This document shows positions 1-10,523 of a stretch of 64,000 bases of DNA, piece by piece. Numbering within the stretch: the first letter of the stretch is position 1; each line of letters begins with the position of its first letter. Origin of the DNA: Pseudeuparius sepicola (taxonomy: Eukaryota; Arthropoda; Insecta; Coleoptera; Anthribidae); contig OY987299.1 of the NCBI GenBank assembly GCA_963920635.1, positions 70,352,692-70,416,691 of the forward strand, written 5' to 3'. Position numbers and translations under genes: made by a program. The notes beneath the pieces were generated by a model, which made no database searches, was not told where the DNA came from, and saw only the letters and a program-made list of their open reading frames with translations.

Positions 1-179
1 TGGGTTCGTATTCACACGCCACACTAAAAATCGATATAAAAAGAGTTGGTAGCACGGATATTCGACTGAATTAGGTTCGAGTTTGCGAGATCACAACAAA
101 ATAATCAAATTATGTGTTCAAGGGTTGATAATAATCATTTAAAATGTGTAACGGAGTTTTAACAAAAAAATCTGTTACA
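1..179 (-). repeat. Terminal part of a gypsy-type long terminal repeat
   Basis: This stretch aligns closely with 20953-21139, the end of a complete LTR of the gypsy element further along, and stops at the same sequence (ends TTACA on the + strand). The LTR would begin TGTAAC on the - strand and run off the left edge of the window. Internal element sequence is not visible here, so it could be a solo LTR or one LTR of a complete element. Confidence 0.75.
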
Positions 180-180
180 C

Positions 181-1098
181 TGTAATGACTATAAAACTAT
201 TGAAGATTTTTTAAATCATATTAATTCAATACATCCCAATATTAAATTTATTTATGAAATTGAAAAAGAAGGTTCATTACCATTTCTGGACATTTTAATT
301 TCGAAAGATTTTACTAACTCAAAATTAATTTTTGAAATTTATAGAAAACCAACTACTGCAGACTGTCTTATTCCGTTTAAAAGTAACCATCCTTATTGTC
401 ATAAATTTGCAGCTTTTAATTCTATGTTTAATAGACTTTTCTATACCTTTATCAAAAAAATTTTCAAAAAAGAATTAGATATTATTAAACAATTAGGCAT
501 TAATAATGGTTATCCAATTTATCTTATTAATAAATTATATTATAAATTCTTAATTAAACATAAATTTAGTTTCAATATATACCACTTAAATAATAGTCAA
601 AAAATGTATAGATCCCTACAATTTTATGGCAATATTTCAACTTCAATTTCAAGAATTTTCAAGAAATATAACATTATTATAAGTTTCAAAACTAATTACA
701 GTATAAGCAATATACTTCTTTACACTAAAGATAAATTTTATGTATTAAATAAATCTGGTGTTTATAAATTATCTTGTGATAATTGTAATATTGTATATAT
801 TGGTCAAACTGGAAGAACTTTTGAAATTAGAGTCAATGACCCTGTAAAATTAATTAATAAGAATAAAAACACAGATTTTACTTTAACTACTTCTTTATTT
901 TCAAATTGCATATTAGAAACTAATCATAATTTTGATATTAGTTAAAATTTTGAAGCTTTACATATATATAATAAAGGTAAAAATAGGATTTATTCGAAGT
1001 CTTAGAAATTTTTAAATATGTTAACAATCCTGAATTTAATTGCCTTAATAACCACATACAATTTGAATTTAATAATTTTCTAAATTTACTTGATTATT
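181..1098 (+). pseudogene. Penelope-like element, RT C-terminus plus GIY-YIG endonuclease
   Basis: The frame is open from about 184 to 945. It starts with the typical Penelope post-palm segment (LPFLDILI near 279-303, then YRKPTTADC) and ends in a GIY-YIG nuclease core (residues IVYIGQTGRTFEIR near 790-835). After a frameshift near 945 the nuclease tail continues to about 1098. Penelope-like elements couple a telomerase-like reverse transcriptase to this nuclease for target-primed integration. The catalytic RT palm and N-terminus are absent, so this is a 5'-truncated, inactive copy. It starts directly at the LTR end at 179, so the LTR junction probably caused the truncation. Very AT-rich codon use matches the surroundings. 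Confidence 0.85.
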
Positions 1099-1256
1099 AA
1101 ACACTGTATTGTATACAGGTGCCTACCTCTCAAGTTCTATCAATGTCATTATTCTAATACCTATAAAAAAAATAATATTATATAATTTCTAAAAACCCTT
1201 GGTAAGATAACTATTTTCATTGTAAATTGTATGTTTGCTTCTTTTATTTTAGAATT

Positions 1257-1294
1257 ACTAGTCTGATGATAGCTCAGTAGAGCAGAAACTAGTC
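1257..1294 (+). ncRNA. Hammerhead-ribozyme-like core downstream of the Penelope remnant
   Basis: CTGATGA at 1263-1269 is followed by a short stem (GCTC / GAGC around an AGTA loop) and GAAA at 1285-1288, the order of a hammerhead core. Penelope-like elements are known to carry hammerhead motifs in their terminal repeats, and this lies about 160 bp after the GIY-YIG domain on the same strand. The flanking ACTAGT copies pair with each other, which is not hammerhead topology, and I could not place the cleavage-site strand. It may be a decayed motif. Confidence 0.35.
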
Positions 1295-1407
1295 ACAACT
1301 GTTGTATTATATATTTATTTATTATATCATGGTTTTTTGGACAAGGAGAATCTTATTTCTACGTATTTAATATGAACCACTTAAAGTTTCTGCATTTGGA
1401 TTTGGAT

Positions 1408-2105
1408 AAAATTCATTGTAGGAGATGCATCGGTAGTGGACGACAGATGCAGGTAAGTGCGCAAACTTCAGAAACAATCCAGCACATAACAGGAGGATGT
1501 CAGATGTTCGCATCAACGGAATATAAAGAACGACACAATTCGGTTGCCAAGATCTTGCACCAGGAACTGTTCTTGAAAACAGCAACTACAAGATGTACTG
1601 GGTTCGTACAGTTCTGACAGATCAACGAGTTGCTCATAACAGGCCGGACCTTATAATAGTTGATAAAATTTCTAGGAAGACAACTATGATTGATGTGGCC
1701 ATCCCAAACAACAACATGCGTGTGAATCAGGCCGAGAAGATCGCGAAGTACAGAGACTTAAAAGAACGAATTAGAAGGCAATGGGAAATGGAGAACGTTC
1801 AGACGGTTCCAATCATCATGTCAACAACTGGTGTTATACCAAAAAGTTTGCTAAGAAACATCAAAGAGCTGGGTCTAACTGACAATCTTTACAGGTCCAT
1901 GCAGAAAGCGGTACTACTTGCGACAGCCCGAACCGTCAGGAAATTCATCGGGAGTGCAGGAACGTCCAACAACATCAATGTCACCTAAGGCCCGATAACA
2001 TGGCAAGGGTCTCGTCCGAGCCAGATCCTTATGGTGTCCGGGATACCCGGGATCTTAGTGAATATTCCCAGTAGAGGGAGTGTGAATGCCTTTTGGCTAA
2101 GTCGA
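1408..2105 (+). pseudogene. R4/Dong-type retrotransposon copy a, endonuclease end only
   Basis: This is the C-terminal restriction-like endonuclease of an R4/Dong LINE plus its 3' UTR. The signature RPDLIIVDK (about 1643-1670) followed by TTMIDVAIP marks the PD-(D/E)XK-type nuclease. Compared with the copy at 27683-31357 it is 5'-truncated, lacks about 70 bp between GGAACT and GTTCTTG near 1569, and is frameshifted (frames ending at 1617 and 1988). The 3' UTR ends GGCTAAGTCGA followed by TAA repeats, as in other copies. R4/Dong elements cut with this nuclease and prime reverse transcription at the cut. This fragment cannot act by itself. Confidence 0.85.
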
Positions 2106-2122
2106 TAATAATAATATAACAT
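2105..2122 (+). repeat. TAA repeat at the R4-R4 junction
   Basis: A short (TAA)n tract separates the 3' end of R4 copy a from the truncated 5' end of copy b. Dong-type elements are known to insert into TAA repeats. The same junction occurs at 39185-39200 in the opposite orientation. Confidence 0.7.
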
Positions 2123-4113
2123 ATGCACATGTTAACCTACTGTGCCGCTACAGCAATCACCACTGTAATGGGAGCCAAGTTCCGGATGGCCCAAGAGTTG
2201 AATTGTGCAAAACCAGAACCACGAATGGCTCAATGGGAGATGCAACTAAATCGGAAGATCGAGAGTCTTCGTAAAGACATAGGACAGGTGACGGAATATA
2301 TCAGAGGAGTTAGAACTAGAAAGATCCAGAAGGCAGTGCAGGCAATAATGAGCCGCACCCAAATGCATTCTCAGCATGATTGCGCGAATATCACTGCTCA
2401 ACGATGTCTTGATACATTAAAACAAAAACTTTCTGTTTTCACGGGGCATCTGAGGAGATACAAGGCTAGTAACAACAGAAATGGAGACAACAAACTCTTT
2501 GAACGATCTGAAAAGGGTTTCTACCGTGTTTTGAATTCTAGTGCCGATGCCACAAATACGAGTTACCCTAGCAGAGAACAGGTTGACGGTTTCTGGAGAA
2601 ATCAACTTGCCACACCAGGTACATGCAATGCCAGTGCAGGCTGGATCAGTGAAAAATGCGAGATGGGCCGGAACTATAGCCAGATGCAACACGAGCAATT
2701 CACAACCGATGAGGTCTCCAATATCATCAAGAATTCATCTCCAAAATTATTGGATTAAGAAGTTGTGGTGCATGCATGAACAACTAACTACCTTAATTAA
2801 TGAAGTCTAGCTCGATCCTCTGAAAATGCCAATGTTTCTTACACAGGGTGCAACCTACTTGTTACCAAAAGACCAGCGGAATACGGGCAACCCTGCCAAG
2901 TACCGCCCAATAACCTGCTTGCCTACGCTGTACAAGATAATCACATCTTGCATTGTGCAGCGAATATATGCTCACTGCGAGTGGAACAACATCATGGCAA
3001 TTCAGCAGAAGGGCTGCGCGAAGGGCGCAATGGGATGCAAAGAGCAACTCATCATAGACTCTGTCATCTGCAACGAGGCTCATTCCAAGCAACGAAACCT
3101 CTACATGGCTTATGTGGACTACAAGAAAGCATTTGATTCCGTACGTCACAGGTATCTTAAAACTGTATAAAATAGATCATCATACAGTTTCCTTTTTAGA
3201 ACAAGTTATGACAACCTGGCGCACTAAGATACAACTCAGAACCTCAAGCGACAACATCAAGACCGACACAATCAACATTCAACGAGGGATTTTCCAAGGA
3301 GATTCACTCAGTCCACTATGGTTCTGCATGGCGATGAACCCGCTATCACATCGGTTGAACTCTATGAAATACGGCTTCACTATCAAGAACAACAACGCAG
3401 AAGCATAAAGTTGAATCATCTATTATATATGGATAATTTAAAACTGATGGGCGCAACCAAAAACCAACTAACGCAAATGCTTAAAATTGTAGAGGAGTTC
3501 TCCAGGGACATTGGAATGCAGTTTGGACTGGACAAGTGCCGCACCCTTAACATCATCAAGGGAAAGCTCGAACAAGGCTCACACGAGATGCAGGATGGCC
3601 AGGAGATCGAAGCAATGAGCATGGGGGATACATACAAGTATCTCGGGATGAAACAAGCTCAAAGTATAGACCATCGAAGAATGAGGACCGATTTAAAGAA
3701 TTAATTTATCAAGAGAGTAAGACAAGTAGTGCAAACTGATCTTAACAGCAGGAATTTGTTTAAGGCCCTAAACACGTATGCGTGCTCTGTACTCAGCTAT
3801 TCGTTCGGAATCGTGAAATGGACCAACACGGACATCAACAACGAAAAGCGAAAAGTTAGGACACTACTGACAAAAGCTCATGAACATCATCCCCGTAGCG
3901 ATGTAGAAAGAACAACTCTGCCACATCAACTAGGAGGAAGAGGATTGGCAGACCTCAACAAGCAATTGGACCAACAATATTAAATCTGCGTAATTAATTC
4001 CACAGGCAGGCCAACAGCTCCACACTACATATGGCTATATGTGCAGCAGACGTCTCAACACCTCTACGTCTGAGGGAACACGAGCATCAAAATCACCACT
4101 GCACCGACAATGA
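2117..4113 (+). pseudogene. R4/Dong-type retrotransposon copy b, N-terminal and RT part
   Basis: Homologous to 28388-30425 of copy c. It begins at CATATGCACATG and breaks off after GACAATGAT near 4113, so it lacks the N-terminal extension and the endonuclease. Frames run 2123-2758, 2826-3170, 3112-3408, 3318-3704 and 3729-3983, broken by small deletions (about 34 bp near 2730, about 13 bp near 3150) and frameshifts. RT blocks are recognisable: AKYRPITCLPTLYK, AYVDYKKAFDSV and GIFQGDSLSPLWF. The catalytic YMDD is YMDN here (about 3426-3437), so the second aspartate is lost. After 4113 about 65 bp are unassigned. Confidence 0.85.
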
Positions 4114-4475
4114 TGTGGATACGTAGCGTGATAGGTGCATTGTAGAGTCCAAGTGTTGGTTCGGGACGGTAAGTAGATACCAATAGATGACCAATAGTCT
4201 ATAAATTATTGTCTAACCAGTGTACTATTTTTATCAGATCTGAGGCAATGCACGATTCGACTTCTTGCCAAGAACAACCCTGTATGAAAAAAACGGTGTC
4301 GTCTGCGAAGGACAAAATTGTATCAGAACAGTTTAAGGTTAATAGTTGATTTATATATTAAGAAGAATATGATACCCAGCACTGTTCCTTGAGGAATTCC
4401 ATAGTTTATTTCCCTTTCGGTGCCGAATTCTCCACTTATTTGAACTTTTTGTTTTCTTTTGTTTAAGTAACTCTA

Positions 4476-5977
4476 CCTATCCTATCCTCTATGCGGGGGG
4501 TGGCCGCCTTAAATCGGCCCGGCATGTAGGCCACAGTGCCCCCACGGCCAGCGTCACGCAGCGGCTAGCAAGCCGGCCCTCTTAATGAAAGCCCGCAACT
4601 CACCCACCCCAACACCATATACATCCTCTGTGCTCAGCTTAGCTGAGCCGAAGGACTCAAATCTGACCCTGTCCAGTGCCGGGCATTCAGTGACAAAGTG
4701 ATGCGGTGTCTCTTCATCCTCCAGACACCATCTGCACTCAGGCTCCCCTCCCACTTGTATAAGGTGCAGGTGGCGAGCCAGGCAGCAGTGCCCAGTGAGG
4801 ACCCTCTCCACTCCCCTTAACTCCGTCCTAGGCAGACGCAGCAGCTCTCTAGACAGGACGGTCGACGGTCCACGAATCACGAGCCTAGTCTGCCTAGTCT
4901 GCCATGCAGCCATTCGTCCAGAACTCCAATTGCGACCCGTGGTGCAATCCCCAATATTGGTTCTGGCCCCACCGGTCACCCACGATAGAACGACCCTGTT
5001 TCCTTCGACTACCAACCTGAGCAAACATGTTCTGCAGTCCTCCAACCAATGGTGACCAAGTATAGTTAGCTTTCAGCACCTGTAAAGCCGCTTTGCTGTC
5101 AGAACAAAAGGTCAGCCTCCGGCCCCTGATTCTGAGCCTGAGCGATTCCTCTGCTCCCATCATGATGGCGAACACCTCCGCCTGAAATACGGTGGTGTGC
5201 TCCCCGAGGGGGGTGGTCAACCTCCTGGCCAGTCCTTGACAAAAGGCTCCAGCCCCCGTTCCCTTCCCCATTTTGGATCCGTCTGTGTACCAGACAAGCC
5301 CGCCTTGGGCTTCACTATTCCCTTCGACCCACCCCTCCCTGTCTGGAAAGACAAAGTGAAGTTGGCCGTGGAAGCCGAAGGCATCTGCACATCCCTTCTC
5401 GTTTCCAGGATGGGCACCTCCTCCCTCAGCTCTGACCAGAGCTGCCGGTGCCCGTGGGCCGAGCCACCAGCGACCCAAAGGTTTAGACACTCTAGTCTGA
5501 GGGCCGCCTTGGCCGCCTCGTACTCCACTACCGCGCCCAACGGAGGCAGCCCTACGAGGGCAGTCGTCCCTAGACACCTGCCAGTCCCCCACTTCCCTGA
5601 TAAGCAGCCCCGTACTCAGAGTGAGATCTATAATGGAACGCCTCCCCGGTGTGAATAATATGTACTCCGAGCCACGGTTGGCTGTGTGCAACCCCACCTC
5701 GGCCATGAATTCCGTCAATTGGTCCCCCCTGCGGTTACAGTCAGCACTGCCCCACAGAAAGTGGTGTGCATTGCTGTTGCACCCCACAAGAAGAGGGAGA
5801 CCCTTCAACTCGCAGAAGGAGCACAGTGCTCTGAGCTCCTCCGGCGGACACTCAGCGCCTATGGGGAAGTAAGCCGAGGCTATCACTGCCTTAGTCCCAC
5901 TCCCCCCAGATGCAATCTCACCATCAGGGGGACTAGGTCCTTGGATGCTAAGTCCCGCAGGAGGAAATAAGCACATC
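4476..5977 (-). mobile_element. LINE fragment of the I/R1/LOA group: endonuclease joined to RNase H
   Basis: On the minus strand an apurinic-type endonuclease C-terminal half (LPLLVGCNSNAHHFLWGSAD, then RRSIIDLTLS) runs directly into an RNase H domain (GLVWYTDGSKMGKGTGAG; FQAEVFAIMMGAEES; FCSDSKAALQ). A zinc-knuckle tail follows (ECRWCLEDEETPHHFVTECP) in the frame ending at 4554. The whole RT, expected between endonuclease and RNase H, is missing. The element is close to the copy at 47486-48596. Its 3' end has a G-run and a GATAG-like tail. A 5 bp CTCTA at 4471-4475 and 5978-5982 may be the target duplication. It sits inside the RT of another LINE, so it is the younger insertion. Confidence 0.8.
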
Positions 5978-6835
5978 CTCTAATACCTATGTTGTATAAT
6001 TTTGACAAGAGCTTTTGATGACTTACGGTGTCGAAGGCCTTTGCTAGGTCCATGAAAACCGCTCCACACTGTCTTCCGTTGTCTAGACAATCATAGATTT
6101 TTAAAGTTAGTTCAGCCATAGCATCATTCGTTGATCGATTTTTTTTGGAAGCCAAACTGTAATTTAGATATAATATTATTTTTTTCTATAAAGTCACGTA
6201 GTCTTTCTTTCACAGCTTTTTCAAAAAATTTTGCAACGTTCGAAATTATTCTTATAGGCCTGTAATTTTCTATTTTGTTTGCTTCTCCTTTTTCAAAGAT
6301 TGGTCTAATAATGGCCATTTTAAAATGTGATGAGTATTTACCTTGGGTGAAGATTGAGTTGACAATATGACAAATTGGTTTTATAATTTGAGAGATTATC
6401 TGTTTTAATCTGTTTTAATAGAAGTGTCATTTTTTTAAATTAGATTAATGTTCTTGAATTCGGTTTCAGTTAATGACTTAAGAAATATAGAATTTATTTG
6501 GGTGGGTTCATTGCTATCATAATGTTCTACTTCTGTGTTATTAGATGTAGGAATATTTAAAGCCATGTTTATTGAATAAATCCACTATATTACTTTTGTC
6601 TCTTACAGGTTGGCTATTATTTCCAAAAATTTCGTTTATAGTAATTATATTGCAATTTTTTTATTTTTTGTGCTGTATTCATGTATAGTTTGCCATAACT
6701 TCTTATAATTGTTTTTATTTTCTTGGATTATCTGCCTATAATAGTCGCGTTTTAGTTTAATTATTAGGTTAACAATTTGTAGTGGTTGTAGTAATATTCA
6801 TTTTTAGATTTTTTGTATAGTTTATCCCTTATATA

Positions 6836-7420
6836 CAGGGTGTTCCTAAATATCATGTACATACGGAAGGGGGTAATTCTTTGGCCCATTTTAAGAAAAA
6901 ACTTCATATGAACGTATGTCGGAAACGTCCTAACTTTTGATCTGTAACACTTGAAGGTGGTAGGTGAAAATTTTATGCTTCGAATATTGAAGTCAACAGG
7001 TGTTTTGGAGAACATTTTGGCAATTACAAAGCAAACGGTTGATTTAATCGTTATGAGTACAAGAGTACCTTTTTCTTGCAGAATGAAAAGATGCACTAAA
7101 ATGATGGACCTGCAGGACCAAAAAGATAACCTAAAAAAAGTTACGCGTAAAAGCGTGATTAAAAAACAGCGCAAGTGGCGCCCTCTGTGAGATACGCTGA
7201 AATTGACATTTTCAGCTTATTCTCCATCCCCAAAAACATAGCAGTGCCAAATTTCAGTTCAGCGGCTTGATTATTTCGGGAGATGTAGCCAAAATTCAAT
7301 TTAAACAAATGAACTTTCTCAAAAGTTAGGACGTTTACGACATACGTTCATATGAAGTTTTTTTCTTAAAATGGGCCAAAGAATTACCCCCTTCCGTACA
7401 TGATATTTAGGAACACCCTG
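6836..7420. mobile_element. MITE with ~110 bp terminal inverted repeats, TA target site
   Basis: The ends read TA-CAGGGTGTTCCTAAATATC and the exact reverse complement at 7400-7422. The inverted repeat continues for about 110 bp on each side, including a GGGCCAAAGAATTACC block. There is no transposase. CAGGGTG-type ends with a TA duplication recur in several other elements of this window (21701, 21943, 27116, 49243, 55575), suggesting one broad Tc1/mariner-like superfamily. It interrupts the linker of the LINE at 4180-7850. Confidence 0.85.
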
Positions 7421-8280
7421 TATATGGATTTCAACAAACCGTGCATAACCCATGGTGTTTTTGCGGTTTTTGTTTGTGTTTTTTGTTGCATATTATACTT
7501 GTTGATTTTTCTATGGATTTTTTAAGAATATTTACAAAATAGTTAGTTATATAATCAGGATCCATATTATTGTATAGTGTCTCGAATAAAGACTCATTAC
7601 CTAGAATATTTCTAAGTTTATTACAGTTAATACATTTTTAAAATCACAATTGTCTATCCCATCCTCGACGTCGACCTTTTGCTTGTATTGAACAGCAGTG
7701 ATATATTGATCACTAATTTTGGAGTGTAGAACCATTGGGAGGACAGAATTGTTATCAACAGAGTTACTTCTAAAAAATATATGATCTAAACAACTCTTAT
7801 TGCTTTTGCAGCACGCTTTCATTTAAACATTTAAACAGGGCTTCACCAAAGGCACCCCTAGGTATTAGGGCTAAAAATAGCAATGAATCTACAAGAACAC
7901 CTGGAAATTTAAATGTAAATACACAAATTATATAAAGAATATCTAGGAATGACAGTTTCTGTCCAGCTATCGAAACTGGTTATATGACTCGATTATTGAC
8001 ACAAGGAATAAAACACACATTTAAAATTATTTACAAAGGTGGAAAATTTGAGGAAACCAGAATTCATTCACAATAAGAAAATTTTGGTTAATAAACCTAC
8101 AAGGTTATGTTAAATAGTAAATTTAAAGTTAACTAAACTGAATGGAATCTAAGAGAAAAACATTAAAAGTCCAAAGCAGCTAAGCACTGATATGAAAAAG
8201 TTCGGTAAACTCAAAATTGACAAAAGTTCTGCACGTCTGATCTTACTTTTGGAACGTTTCAGGGAAACACTTTACATGTA

Positions 8281-8402
8281 CAGTCCGGCAAACGAAAGAA
8301 GTCTAATGAAAAACTCAGTCTAACCACCCATTCCCACATTAATAACATACGGATGGCGCTTAGACTGAGTTTTTCATTGGACTTCTTTCGTTTGCCGGAC
8401 TG
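8281..8402. mobile_element. 122 bp hairpin MITE inside the LTR
   Basis: Near-perfect inverted repeat with ends CAGTCCGGCAAACGAAAGAA and its complement, arms of about 45 bp, loop of about 30 bp, flanked by TA on both sides. The related LTR at 19038-21139 has the uninterrupted site (CATGTAAG near 19370), which confirms the insertion. Confidence 0.9.
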
Positions 8403-9235
8403 TATGTTCGAAACACTTGGGAGTGACTAGCAGCCCTCGACCAAACTTCCGTTGTGGTTTTTGACAAAGTCCTGTTCGATGACGACCAGCCTAACAGTCT
8501 GTCAGCTGTGACAGTGGCGTAGATCTTACTAGCTCAGATTCTCAGGGTTTTTGCCAAGTTCAGCCGGTACTGTGTCAGCTTGTGGTCTGCCAAACGTTCT
8601 CAGGGTTTAACGACTCATCAATCGTTCAGGTGTTCCGTGTTCCATGTGCAGTTAGCATGAAAGAATTTCAGATGGATTAGACAGTGCTAAAACCTTCTAC
8701 GTATACAGTCAGAGGCTGCTTATTTACAGAGGAAATTCACAGAATAAAAATTATATAACTCCAAAATATAAAAAAAAAACTACACAAGCTAAATTAAATC
8801 CCATAGATACTATAAAATATATTCATGAAGACACCTTTGTGTTTAATTAATAACAACTTCGATCTGACTAGTTGCGATAAGCGATGAGTTTGAAATATTT
8901 ATAACGAGAAAATTCTAAACAAATATGAGGTCACGATATTCTTAAAATGACTTAAATTTGCAAAAATATTAATGGAATATACCCGAAATAGCGCTGGTTT
9001 GGTCCTCGACTAACAAATTTCGTGTCATAAAAATATTATGCCAGAAAACAGAAAAAAAACGTAGTCAGGTAATTGAACCTTGTGTGCTAGGTTAAGAAAC
9101 AAGTGATCACTGACAAAATACCAAACTTAATCGAGCAGCACAGATCAGGACAAGGCAGTCACACCTATTTCGTGATCGAGATCAAGAAACTGGTGGGCAA
9201 AAAGAATAGGCACAAGTGAGTTATATGTTTTCAAG

Positions 9236-10445
9236 ATGGCGGGCGATGTAAACAATGTTTCAGAGAGCTCTGAGAAGAAAGGCCCTGATGAATTGATCTG
9301 TGGAGTATGCAAACGCAAACTAGTCAAAGAAGATGTAACTTGTGCTCTCTGTGATAATATGTATCATAGAAGCTGTGTAACACGTCTAAAATCAACAATA
9401 AATGTAACAAATGACAAAGTTATGTGTTGCCTGGGGAAAGAAGTGAAAGTGGAAAAAGTGGCTGTGTGTATCTCAAACTTATTAAAAGATCTTAGCTACA
9501 AAAACAAAGAAATATCCCTATTAAACGACTTAATTAGAGAAACTCAAGAAAAAAATATATTGATACAAGAAAAAAACGAATTTTTAACGGAAAAACTACA
9601 TAACCTACAAAGTAAACAAACCCTTTTTTCTGATGTTGTCCAGAGTAATAACACCAATCCAACTGGACAAAAAACCTACAAAAAAAAACATTCCTGCTGT
9701 AATAGTTAAACCTAAAAGTGATCAAGATGTAAAGAAAACAAGAAATGATTTGGACATAAGTATCCACCCAGCCAAATTACAGATAGGCATTAAATCCGTA
9801 CAAAATATAAGAAATGGTGGAGTAATTATTAAATGTACCACAATACAGGAAATAGAAAAAATTAAAAGGGTGGCAGAAGAAAAACTGAGTAAAGCATACC
9901 ATATCGAATTGACAAAATTATCAAAACCCAAAATTAAAATAACTGGCTACAATGGAAGCATCAAAAGCAAAGAAGAACTACAAGTCCAAATATGCCAACA
10001 AAATGAAATTAAAGATAAAGATAGCATAAAAATAAACTACATAAAACTTGCAAAGGATGATCGAAATACAATTTTTGCCGAAACTTCACCAGAACTCTTT
10101 AGACGACTTACCCAAATGAAGAAAATTTATGTTGGATGGCAGAGATTACCAGTGTACGAAGATCTTACGGTACTTAAATGCTTCAAATGTCAACAATACA
10201 ACCACAAAAAGGACCAGTGCCCGTATCAGGTGGTGTGCTCGTACTGTGCGAAAAACCATGAATACAAAGACTGCGAACAACAAACAGAAAATTGTACAAA
10301 CTGTCTCGAGGCAAATAACAGGTTTGGACTAACTCACAATGCTCATCACACATCATATGATGTTGAATGTCCTACAATGTCCTTTTATAAGCAGAGGCTT
10401 AGGGCTAGGATAGACTATGGAGCGGAACTGTTTTTAAATTGCTAA
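9236..10445 (+). pseudogene. LINE ORF1: PHD-like finger, coiled coil, CCHC knuckles (one frameshift)
   Basis: ORF1 proteins of this LINE group bind the element RNA and act as its packaging protein. The first frame (9236-9709) starts in good context (AAGATGG) and carries a Cys/His finger: CGVCKRKL, CALCDNMYHRSC, then VMCC. A charged, probably coiled-coil segment (LSYKNKEISLLND) follows. The second frame (9633-10445) carries gag-like zinc knuckles CFKCQQYNHKKDQC, CSYCAKNHEYKDC and CTNCLEANN...H...C. The two frames overlap, and the join lies within 9633-9700 near an A-rich run (GGACAAAAAACC). This looks like a one-base frameshift, although programmed shifting cannot be excluded. Stop at 10443-10445, then ORF2 on the same strand. 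Confidence 0.82.
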
Positions 10446-10523
10446 CATTTGTTTTGTCCTTTTTTTTTCTCACTTTACCCAAGTTTTTGTATTTTATATT
10501 ATAAATTCTTGTTAAACAAATCA

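Larger units (their letters stand above)
4180..7850 (-). mobile_element. CR1/Jockey-type LINE (minus strand), twice interrupted
   Basis: Read on the minus strand from 7850, the pieces join in order. First comes an endonuclease C-terminus (SCLDHIFF and SDQYITAV in the 7822-7601 frame). Then the endonuclease-RT linker follows to 7421, with a MITE inserted (6836-7420), and the RT fingers (6318-5983: IENYRPIRIISNVAKFFEK, LQFGFQKKS, MDLAKAFDTVSHQKLL). A LINE is inserted at 4476-5977, and the RT palm resumes near 4470 (SYLNKRKQKVQI, YGIPQGTVLG, then FADD at 4296-4307). Stops and frameshifts are scattered. The 5' half is absent; the gypsy LTR begins about 100 bp beyond. The RT resembles that of the LINE at 9228-13799, probably the same clade. 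Confidence 0.8.

Noticed and set aside
4894..5976. The 360-codon minus frame as a novel host protein
   Set aside because: Its parts match LINE endonuclease (NAHHFLWGS) and RNase H (WYTDGSKMGKG); it is a deleted retrotransposon.
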